A DNA stretch of 6,613 nucleotides from Acidobacteriota bacterium (lineage in GTDB: Bacteria; Acidobacteriota; Thermoanaerobaculia; Multivoradales; JAHEKO01). Location: contig JAUWSP010000152.1 of NCBI GenBank assembly GCA_030610025.1, positions 1-6,613 of the forward strand, read 5' to 3'. Both the position numbers and the translations under genes were made by a program. Every line of letters starts with the position of its first letter. The first letter of the stretch is position 1. Shown here one piece after another: positions 1 through 5,478 of this stretch. The notes below the pieces were generated by a model. That model did no database searches, had not been told where the DNA came from, and was given only the letters and a program-made list of their open reading frames with translations.

Positions 1-45
1 AGCCCTAGCGCCCCTAGCGCCCCTACGCCCCCAAGCCCCAAGCCC
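1..45. repeat. Short degenerate 9-bp tandem repeat at window edge
   Basis: The unit TAGCGCCCC occurs exactly at 6-14 and 15-23, then degenerates to TACGCCCCC (24-32), AAGCCCC (33-39) and AAGCCC (40-45). A 9-bp period is three codons. Plus-strand frame 1 is open from base 1 to a TAG at 100-102 and would read as a Ser/Ala/Pro-rich tail (SAP, SAP, TPP, SPK) followed by basic residues. This could therefore be the low-complexity C-terminus of an upstream gene, or simple non-coding repeat. Too little is visible to call a gene. Confidence 0.5.
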
Positions 46-119
46 TCAAAGACCGGCCGGAGGTACGACGGACGCCTCAACCCCCGAGCCCGCTGTCGTT
101 AGGCGGCGGGCGAAACAGT

Positions 120-125
120 TACAAT
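120..125 (+). promoter_or_regulatory. Candidate -10 element (TACAAT) of a leaderless channel mRNA
   Basis: TACAAT matches the TATAAT consensus at five of six bases and ends 6 nt before the ATG at 132, so transcription would begin at or next to the start codon. No Shine-Dalgarno sequence lies in the 15 bases before that ATG. No good -35 is visible; TCGTTA at 96-101 matches three of six. TANNNT just before a start codon is the known signature of bacterial leaderless genes. Alternatively the gene is co-transcribed with something to the left and the match is chance. Confidence 0.4.
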
Positions 126-131
126 CTGCCC

Positions 132-1766
132 ATGCTCCGCTCCCAGAAGCGCCTGCTCGCACTGGCGGGATCCCTGATTCCGCTGCTGGTGGTCTGTGCC
201 CTGCTCTACATGCTGGGGATGAGTCGCCTCGAGGGCGAGACGCGGGGTTTCTGGAACAGCCTCGAGTTCGTCGCCGAGACCCTGTCCACAACGGGGTACG
301 GGGCCGATGAGACCTGGTCCAGCCCGATCATGGTCCTCTTCGTGGTGTTGCTCCAGTTCCTGGGGGTCTTCCTCATCTTCATGATCTTCCCCGTGTATCT
401 GATCCCCTATCTGGAGGAGCGTTTCGAAGTCCGATTGCCCAAGGAGGCCAACAACGAGAGTGATCATGTCGTGATCTACAGGTTCGGCCCTGCGGTGTCG
501 ACTCTGGTCGATCAGCTGGAGCGAGCCTCGATCTCGACCGTCATCGTCGAGGACGACGAGAGCACGGCTCGACGTCTGATCGAGGAGGGGCACAAGGTCG
601 TGTCGGGCAGCTTGGATGATGGGGTCCTGAGCAGGGTCAGCCTGGAAAGGGCCAGAGCGCTGATCGCCAACAGTGCCGATGACGAAGACGCCGCGGTGAT
701 TCTGGCCGCCCGTCAGTCCGGCTTCGAAGGCGACGCCGTGGCGCTCGTGGAGGATCCCTTCCATCGCAAGCCGATCATGCTGGCTGGCGCCACGGCGACC
801 TACACCCCGCGTCACGTTCTGGGCGCCGCTCTGGCGGCCCGAGCCAGTCAGCGAGTCAGCCCCACTCTCACCGATGCGCAGCAGGTGGGCCCCAGGCTGA
901 AGGTCAGCGAGGTGAGGATACCCAGGGGCAGTAGCCTGGCCGGTCAAACGCTCGCTGAAGCGGGTCTCGGGCAGCGGACTGGCATCTCCGTGATCGGGCA
1001 GTGGGTCGGTGGCCGCCTGGTGGCTCCTCCGACGGCCGACATGCGGTTGGAGCCCGACGGAATCCTGATTCTGGTGGGCAGCCCCACGAGCATCCACAGG
1101 TTCGAGGAGCTTTGTGACGAGGCCAAGCCGCTTCGCCGCCACGGCCCGATCGTGGTCGCCGGCTTCGGCGAGGTCGGCGGCAAGGTGGTCGAGCTGTTGA
1201 CCGATGTGGGCGAGGAGGTCGTCGTCATCGACCGGCAGGAGCGAGAGGGCGTGAAGGTGGTTGGGGATGTTCTCGATCCGAGGGTTCTGGAACAGGCCGG
1301 GGTCGGCTCGGCAAAAGCTGTGATCCTGGCGGTCGACACCGACAGCGCCACCATGTTCGCAACGGTCATCGTCAAGGATCTGGCGCCTCACGTGCCGGTG
1401 ATTGCCAGGGTCAATCGCGCCGAGAACGTGGAGCGAATCCACCGGGCGGGTGCCGATTTCTCCCTTTCGATCAGCCAGGTGTCGGGTCAGATCCTGGCGA
1501 GACGGCTGCTGGGTGAAGAAGCGGTCTCGGTCGATCCGCAGCTCAAGGTGCTGAGAGTGGATGCCGGGGGCCTGGCCGGCAAGCATCCGGCGCAGTTGGA
1601 GATCCGCCAGAAGACGGGATGTTCGGTGGTGGCGGTCGAACGGGGTGAAGCTGTGGTGATGGAGTTCGGTCCCGAGTTTCGATTCGAGCCCGAAGACGTC
1701 ATTTACGTCTGTGGCAGCAGCGATGCGACCCGGTCCTTCCTGAAAGTGTTTCCCCAGATATCCTGA
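132..1766 (+). CDS. Potassium channel with two tandem RCK (TrkA-N/TrkA-C) modules
   Basis: A 544-residue inner-membrane ligand-gated K+ channel subunit, probably tetrameric. Order: basic N-terminus; TM1 about 8-28; pore helix and filter TTGYG (53-57) with an Ala before the usual Asp (GYGAD); TM2 about 66-93. RCK1 (TrkA-N) starts near 112, with TrkA-C about 256-328. RCK2 (TrkA-N) has GFGEVG at 344-349 and D367 ending beta-2, with TrkA-C about 471-544. In RCK1 the glycine motif is replaced by YRFGPAVS (116-123), so nucleotide binding there is doubtful, while RCK2 should bind NAD(H) or a related nucleotide. The layout resembles tandem-RCK channels such as Geobacter GsuK, and the pore resembles, from memory, a haloarchaeal channel/NAD-binding subfamily. 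The ATG at 132 is chosen because it precedes TM1; later ATGs would cut TM1. No Shine-Dalgarno is seen. The gene converges on the next one with a 6-bp gap. The ligand cannot be read from the sequence. Confidence 0.93.
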   Translation: MLRSQKRLLALAGSLIPLLVVCALLYMLGMSRLEGETRGFWNSLEFVAETLSTTGYGADETWSSPIMVLFVVLLQFLGVFLIFMIFPVYLIPYLEERFEVRLPKEANNESDHVVIYRFGPAVSTLVDQLERASISTVIVEDDESTARRLIEEGHKVVSGSLDDGVLSRVSLERARALIANSADDEDAAVILAARQSGFEGDAVALVEDPFHRKPIMLAGATATYTPRHVLGAALAARASQRVSPTLTDAQQVGPRLKVSEVRIPRGSSLAGQTLAEAGLGQRTGISVIGQWVGGRLVAPPTADMRLEPDGILILVGSPTSIHRFEELCDEAKPLRRHGPIVVAGFGEVGGKVVELLTDVGEEVVVIDRQEREGVKVVGDVLDPRVLEQAGVGSAKAVILAVDTDSATMFATVIVKDLAPHVPVIARVNRAENVERIHRAGADFSLSISQVSGQILARRLLGEEAVSVDPQLKVLRVDAGGLAGKHPAQLEIRQKTGCSVVAVERGEAVVMEFGPEFRFEPEDVIYVCGSSDATRSFLKVFPQIS

Positions 1767-1772
1767 GCCCGA

Positions 1773-2081
1773 TCAGCTTCGAGAGCGAAGTCGTTCGATG
1801 TCTCGGTCTCGGCGGGCCTCGACACGCCTTCGCTCTTCCGCGTACTCCGCCTCGGCTGCGGCTCTCTCCGAGGGATCCACGATTCTCGCGAGGCTGTCGC
1901 GAAAGAGAATCTCGAGCTCGGCCAGCTTGGCTTCGCTCTGATTGCGCAACTCGGCAATCTGAGCTCGGACCTCGGGGCTCAGGCCTTCGTGTCGCGGCCT
2001 TTCGATGCCCTGCTCTTCGAGTCTCTCGAGGGCCAGGTCATAGGCCGACTTCATGCCGGTGGTTTTGTCGTCCTGCGCCAC
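1773..2081 (-). CDS. Small charged coiled-coil protein, function unknown
   Basis: 102 residues from a GTG start (2081-2079), or 93 from an internal ATG at 2054-2052 that begins MKSAYDLALERLEEQG. It has no signal peptide, membrane segment or Cys. From about residue 35 it is almost entirely Glu/Arg/Ala/Leu in helical heptad-like spacing, ending in a very basic ERLRSRS. From memory, small proteins beginning MKSAYELA.ERL and containing an EAK.AE.E segment recur as conserved hypotheticals in several phyla (Verrucomicrobiota and others). That favours a real gene and perhaps the internal ATG, but I cannot confirm it here. Neither start has a clear Shine-Dalgarno; the GTG has TAGGCT 6 nt upstream. 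The gene is convergent with the channel and divergent from the ABC operon. The function is unknown; a cytoplasmic oligomer is the most the sequence suggests. Confidence 0.75.
   Translation of the reverse strand: MAQDDKTTGMKSAYDLALERLEEQGIERPRHEGLSPEVRAQIAELRNQSEAKLAELEILFRDSLARIVDPSERAAAEAEYAEERRRVEARRDRDIERLRSRS
1777..1836. repeat. Nested inverted repeats between convergent gene ends
   Basis: CTTCG (1777-1781) and CGAAG (1786-1790) form a 5-bp stem with a 4-nt loop just after the channel stop codon. AGAGCGAAG (1782-1790) is also perfectly complementary to CTTCGCTCT (1828-1836), a 9-bp stem with a 37-nt loop that would compete with the small hairpin. Both lie inside the last codons of the minus-strand gene, whose Glu/Arg-rich codons can create such repeats by chance. 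There is no T-tract on either side, so this is not a standard intrinsic terminator. Confidence 0.3.
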
Positions 2082-2087
2082 GTTGTG

Positions 2088-2093
2088 AGCCTA
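2088..2093 (-). promoter_or_regulatory. Candidate -10 element (TAGGCT) for the coiled-coil gene
   Basis: On the minus strand TAGGCT fits TANNNT and is followed by exactly 6 nt (CACAAC) before the GTG start at 2081, the same spacing as at the channel gene. No -35 match is seen at 15-19 bp. No strong ribosome site precedes the GTG. If real, the mRNA would be leaderless and the GTG, not the internal ATG, would be the start. It matches the full TATAAT at only three of six positions, so the evidence is weak alone. Confidence 0.25.
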
Positions 2094-2109
2094 TCACCGG
2101 GCTGGGCCC

Positions 2110-2138
2110 TTCACCCGAATCGAGCGATTTGCTATAAA
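2110..2138 (+). promoter_or_regulatory. Sigma-70-like promoter of the ABC operon
   Basis: TTCACC (2110-2115, four of six to TTGACA) is followed by a 17-bp spacer and TATAAA (2133-2138, five of six), with TG at 2130-2131 giving an extended -10. This is the best promoter in the window and lies in a locally AT-richer patch. The predicted transcription start is near 2145, giving a leader of about 88 nt to the ATG at 2233. It sits about 30 bp upstream of the divergent gene's start. Confidence 0.65.
2116..2131. promoter_or_regulatory. Imperfect dyad in the promoter spacer, possible operator
   Basis: CGAATCG (2116-2122) and CGATTTG (2125-2131) are inverted with one mismatch and a 2-bp centre, filling the spacer between the -35 and -10 boxes. 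A protein bound here would block the operon promoter. No regulator gene is in the window and the dyad is short, so this is only a candidate. Confidence 0.25.
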
Positions 2139-2174
2139 TCTGCGATCAGGGGCAGGTCGTTCCTGGCCTGCTGC

Positions 2175-2195
2175 CGAATTCGATCCATTCGAATG
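2175..2195. repeat. Two adjacent palindromes in the operon leader
   Basis: CGAATTCG (2175-2182) and CATTCGAATG (2186-2195) are perfect palindromes of 8 and 10 bp whose centres are 12 bp apart. ATTCGA is directly repeated at 2178-2183 and 2187-2192. They lie about 30-50 nt after the predicted transcription start and share the CGAAT core with the promoter-spacer dyad. They could be operator half-sites or form a weak leader hairpin. Confidence 0.35.
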
Positions 2196-2213
2196 TGAGT
2201 TCCAACCCTCATT

Positions 2214-2220
2214 GGAGGAG
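2214..2220 (+). promoter_or_regulatory. Ribosome binding site deciding the ATPase start
   Basis: GGAGGAG ends 12 nt before the ATG at 2233. An in-frame TTG at 2212 would overlap this site and has no ribosome site of its own, so ATG 2233 is preferred. The 12-nt spacing is rather long. Confidence 0.6.
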
Positions 2221-2232
2221 GCGAAGTCAAGG

Positions 2233-3219
2233 ATGATTGATGCTCAAGGCCTGACTCGACGGTACGGCGAGTTCACCGCCGTCGACGGGATCTCGTTCAC
2301 CGTTGACGAGGGCGAGATCGTCGGCATGCTGGGGCCCAACGGTGCCGGCAAGACAACGACTCTGCGGATGATTACCGGCTTTCTGCCCCCCACCGACGGT
2401 CACTTGACGGTTGGCGGCAGGGATCTGTTCAGCGACCCCGTGGCGGCACGTCGAGAGGTGGGATACCTACCGGAGAACGTAGCCCTCTACACGGAGATGA
2501 GAGTGTCGGAGTACCTGCGCTACCGGGCGATGTTGGAGGGCCTCTCCCGCGCCAAGGCCGGGCCGAGGATCTCCGAGACCGTGAAGAGCTGCTTTCTCGA
2601 AGAGGTGGAGCATCAGATCATCGGGACCCTCTCCAAAGGCTTTCGGCAGCGAGTGGGGCTGGCGGCCGCCATCCTCCATCATCCGAGCGTCCTGGTCCTG
2701 GACGAGCCGACCGTCGGCCTGGATCCCAAGCAGATCATCGCTATTCGGGAGTTGATCCGGGAGTTGGGACACAAGCAGACCCTGCTGCTGTCCAGTCATA
2801 TCCTGCCAGAGGTCGAGCTGCTTTGCGATCGGGTGATCATCATCGATCGAGGGCGGATCGTCGCCGAGGGATCGCCGCAGGATCTGCAGGAGAGCTGGGT
2901 CGGGAACACGATTCTCAGGGTGGAGCTCAAAGGCGCTCCTGCGGAGGCTCCTGACGTACTTCGGGATCTCCCGGGGGTCGTTGCTGTCGAAACCCTGGCT
3001 GGGGACCCCGGTTGCTACCGGCTCGAGTGCACCAAGGAAGCCGACCCGCGACAAGCCGTCTTCGAAGCTGCCAAGCAGAGAGACTGGGTGGTGCTGGAGC
3101 TGGTGCGCGAGCAGGCTTCTCTCGAGGACATCTTCGTGCGCCTCACGACCCAGGAGCCGGGTGCGAGCCCCGGCCTGGGCGAGGTGTTCAGTGCACCGCA
3201 AGAGGAGGTGCCATCATGA
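2233..3219 (+). CDS. ABC transporter ATP-binding protein, GldA type
   Basis: A 328-residue cytoplasmic ATPase that should power the permease encoded next. Walker A GPNGAGKT is at 34-41, the Q-loop region GYLPEN at 77-82 (Glu81 where Gln is usual), the signature LSKGFRQR at 133-140, Walker B ending LDEP with D157 and E158, the D-loop after VGLD, and the H-loop histidine at 189 (SSHIL). All catalytic elements are intact. The GYLPEN and LSKGF variants are typical of the ABC-2 branch that includes GldA and multidrug/Nod-factor exporters. Residues from about 225 on form a C-terminal extension common in this branch. ATG 2233 is used; a TTG at 2212 would add seven residues. The stop overlaps the permease start (ATGA). 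Flavobacterium GldA works with GldFG in gliding. Here the assignment rests on context, and the substrate is unknown. Confidence 0.93.
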   Translation: MIDAQGLTRRYGEFTAVDGISFTVDEGEIVGMLGPNGAGKTTTLRMITGFLPPTDGHLTVGGRDLFSDPVAARREVGYLPENVALYTEMRVSEYLRYRAMLEGLSRAKAGPRISETVKSCFLEEVEHQIIGTLSKGFRQRVGLAAAILHHPSVLVLDEPTVGLDPKQIIAIRELIRELGHKQTLLLSSHILPEVELLCDRVIIIDRGRIVAEGSPQDLQESWVGNTILRVELKGAPAEAPDVLRDLPGVVAVETLAGDPGCYRLECTKEADPRQAVFEAAKQRDWVVLELVREQASLEDIFVRLTTQEPGASPGLGEVFSAPQEEVPS

Positions 3220-3956
3220 AGGGCGTCCTCACCGTCATGGGCCGCGAGCTTCGGGCCTTCTTCTTTTCGCCACTGGCCTACATCGTGGCGGCGCTGCTGC
3301 TGGTGGTCAACGGCCTCGTATTCTGGCTGATTGTCAGCTACCTGAACGATCCCCGAGCACAGTTTGGCGCGCCCCTGGAGTTGTTCTTCGGCCAGACCCT
3401 CTACTTCTGGCTGGTGCTGCTCTTCGTGGCGCCGGTGCTGACGATGCGGCTGCTGAGCGAGGAGCGCCGTAGCGGAACCATCGAGGTGCTGATGACGGCC
3501 CCGGTCACCGAAGGGCAGGTGGTGACGGGCAAGTATCTGGCGGCCCTGCTGTTCTACTGTTTCCTGTGGTTACCGACGCTGGCCTACCCGGCACTGTTGG
3601 CCCACTACGGTGAGGTGGACTGGGGGCCTGTTGTGGCCGGGTACCTGGGTGTGTTGGGGATCGGAGCGCTGTTTCTTTCGGTCGGGCTGCTGGCTTCTTC
3701 GCTGACGAAGAGTCAGCTGGTAGCGGCGATCCTCACTTTCGCGATGCTCATTCCCCTGTTTACCTTCGGGCTGCTCGAGAATCTGTTCAGCGACGCACCC
3801 ATTCGCGAGGTCCTCTCCTATCTGAACCTCTGGCAGCACATGGAGGAGTTCGGAAAGGGCATCGTGGACACGCGACATCTCGTGTACTACCTCTCGGCGA
3901 CCGTGCTCTTCGTCTTTCTCTCGGCGAAGGCGCTCGAGTCCAGGAAGTGGAGATAG
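3216..3956 (+). CDS. gldF: ABC-2 type permease, GldF family
   Basis: A 246-residue inner-membrane protein with about six helices (near 18-43, 61-79, 107-130, 137-160, 166-188, 219-238). Hallmarks of the GldF-like ABC-2 permeases are the N-terminal RELRAFFFSPLAYI (10-23) and the conserved cytoplasmic stretch MRLLSEERRSGTIEVLMTAP (77-96), the likely ATPase contact. AGAGGAGG at 3201-3208 places a strong ribosome site 7 nt before the ATG. That ATG overlaps the preceding stop by 4 bp, so translation is probably coupled. The longer open frame from 3012 is rejected because it would lie inside the ATPase gene and lacks the family N-terminus. A homodimer is expected because only one permease is encoded. 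The name means homologue, not proven gliding function. Confidence 0.92.
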   Translation: MKGVLTVMGRELRAFFFSPLAYIVAALLLVVNGLVFWLIVSYLNDPRAQFGAPLELFFGQTLYFWLVLLFVAPVLTMRLLSEERRSGTIEVLMTAPVTEGQVVTGKYLAALLFYCFLWLPTLAYPALLAHYGEVDWGPVVAGYLGVLGIGALFLSVGLLASSLTKSQLVAAILTFAMLIPLFTFGLLENLFSDAPIREVLSYLNLWQHMEEFGKGIVDTRHLVYYLSATVLFVFLSAKALESRKWR

Positions 3957-3960
3957 GGCG

Positions 3961-5475
3961 ATGACCAGGTCGAACAAGAAATCGAAGCATAAAGTCCTCT
4001 CGAGCTCGCTGTTCGGTGCCGGCCTCCTGCTGGCGATCGTGCTCTTCGCCATCACCAACTACTTCGGCTGGAAGTATCACGAGCGCTTCGACTGGACCCG
4101 GAGCCGACTCTATTCGCTATCGGAGAAGACCGAGAACATCCTGGCAGAGGTCGACCGAGATGTCGAAGTGGTGGTGTTCATGAGCCCCGGCGATGAGCTG
4201 TTCAGCGCCGTCCGCGAGCAGCTGGCGCGCTACGAAGCCGGATCAACTCGGATTCGTGTCCGCTACGTGGATCCCGAAAAGAACCTCCTGGAAGCGCAGA
4301 CCCTGGTGGACAAGTACGAGCTGAGCCATCTCAATGTGGTGGTTTTCGATAGTGGTGACGACCGCCGAGTCGTCGACGGCAGCGAGCTGGCCGACTACGA
4401 CTACTCGGGTGTGCAGTACGGGCAGGGGCCCCAACTCACCGGTTTCAAGGGAGAGCAGGCTTTTACCAGCACGCTGCTGGATCTGATGGAAAGCCGAAAA
4501 CCCCGGATCCTCTTCACGACAGGCCACGGTGAGCTCAGTCTGGACGACGGGTCGCCAGAGGGCATGTCCCTGGCCCGTGAGCTGCTCGGCAAGGATAACT
4601 TCGAATTGGAGGAGTGGGCTTCGATCGGCCAATCCGAGGTCCCGTCTGGAACCGACCTCCTGGTCATCGCCGGCCCCGATTCCACCTTTCTCGGGCCGGA
4701 GCTACAGGTGCTCGAGGGCTACCTCGAGGATGGCGGTCGGATGCTCGTGCTACTGGATCCGACGCTCTCGCCCACGGGCGGACTCGTCGAGACCGGGCTG
4801 GAGGAGCTCCTGGTCGATTTCGGTGTGACAGTAGGAGACGACATCGTCGTGGATCCCTCGAATCCGCTGCCGTTCTTCGGGGCCGAGACCATCTTCGTGA
4901 CCTCCTACAGCGATCATGCGATCGTTCGCAGCCTGGATCAGGCTCAGTTGCCGGTGGTCGTGGCCCTGGCCCGTTCTGTCGGGCTCGCTGCCGAGGCCTC
5001 TGGGTACGACATGCAGGAATTGATGCGGACCACCCCCGATGGGTGGGGTGAAACCGGGCTCGAAAATCTCCAACAAGTGGAGCTGGACGAGCGGGACCTC
5101 CCGGGGCCAGTGCCGCTGGCCGTGGCTGTAGAGGCTGCCAGCGAAGGCGCCGTAGAAACCGCGGAGGATCTTTCGGCAGAGGCGGCGGTGGGGGAGGGTG
5201 CGTCGGACTCGATGCGCCTCGTGGTCATCGGAGATTCCGACCTCGCCACCAACACCCAGCTTCAGAACGTCCCGAATGCCACACTCCTGGCCAATACCCT
5301 GAACTGGTTGGTGGAACGGGAGACGCTGGTTGGCATTGCCCCGAAGAAGCCTGAACAGGTGAAGCTCAGCATGACTCACGCGGAGCTCTCTCGATTCACC
5401 TGGCTGGTGCTGGTCGTACTGCCCGGGCTCGTGGTCCTGGCCGGATTGGCGGTCTTCTTGCGGCGCAGGAGGTAG
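3961..5475 (+). CDS. gldG: GldG-type ABC auxiliary protein (ABC_transp_aux domain)
   Basis: 504 residues: a Lys-rich N-terminus, TM1 about 13-35, a large extracytoplasmic domain about 40-475, TM2 about 478-500 and a terminal RRRR. Positive ends on both sides put the domain outside the inner membrane. Family features are the post-TM1 stretch FDWTRSRLYSLSEKT (43-57), FKGEQAFTSTLLDL (162-175), GHGE (188-191), a strand-rich LLVIAGP / MLVLLDP region (233-267) and the late VVIGDSDLATN (421-431) followed by NWLVERE. An Ala/Glu-rich acidic linker (about 390-417) interrupts the fold before the last motif. GGAG at 3949-3952 is the ribosome site, and the gap to the permease is 4 bp. In Flavobacterium, GldG and GldF form a membrane complex needed for gliding. 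The family is broader than gliding bacteria, so the role here is an inferred outer-face partner of the permease. Confidence 0.92.
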   Translation: MTRSNKKSKHKVLSSSLFGAGLLLAIVLFAITNYFGWKYHERFDWTRSRLYSLSEKTENILAEVDRDVEVVVFMSPGDELFSAVREQLARYEAGSTRIRVRYVDPEKNLLEAQTLVDKYELSHLNVVVFDSGDDRRVVDGSELADYDYSGVQYGQGPQLTGFKGEQAFTSTLLDLMESRKPRILFTTGHGELSLDDGSPEGMSLARELLGKDNFELEEWASIGQSEVPSGTDLLVIAGPDSTFLGPELQVLEGYLEDGGRMLVLLDPTLSPTGGLVETGLEELLVDFGVTVGDDIVVDPSNPLPFFGAETIFVTSYSDHAIVRSLDQAQLPVVVALARSVGLAAEASGYDMQELMRTTPDGWGETGLENLQQVELDERDLPGPVPLAVAVEAASEGAVETAEDLSAEAAVGEGASDSMRLVVIGDSDLATNTQLQNVPNATLLANTLNWLVERETLVGIAPKKPEQVKLSMTHAELSRFTWLVLVVLPGLVVLAGLAVFLRRRR

Positions 5476-5478
5476 CCG

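Noticed and set aside
99..1586. A 495-codon open frame on the minus strand opposite the channel gene
   Set aside because: It is His/Gln/Asp/Arg-rich with no recognisable motif or membrane segment, as expected for the antisense frame of a GC-rich gene. The plus-strand product is a clear channel.
1777..1790. An intrinsic terminator for the channel gene
   Set aside because: The stem is only 5 bp and is followed by TCGTTCG rather than a T-run.
2467..3201. A 244-codon minus-strand frame inside the ATPase gene
   Set aside because: It is antisense to conserved ABC motifs, with shadow-type composition and no motif of its own.
3012..3215. An N-terminal extension of the permease
   Set aside because: It lies wholly within the ATPase gene, its product is Arg/Gly/Pro-rich, and the ATG at 3216 has a strong ribosome site and the family N-terminus.
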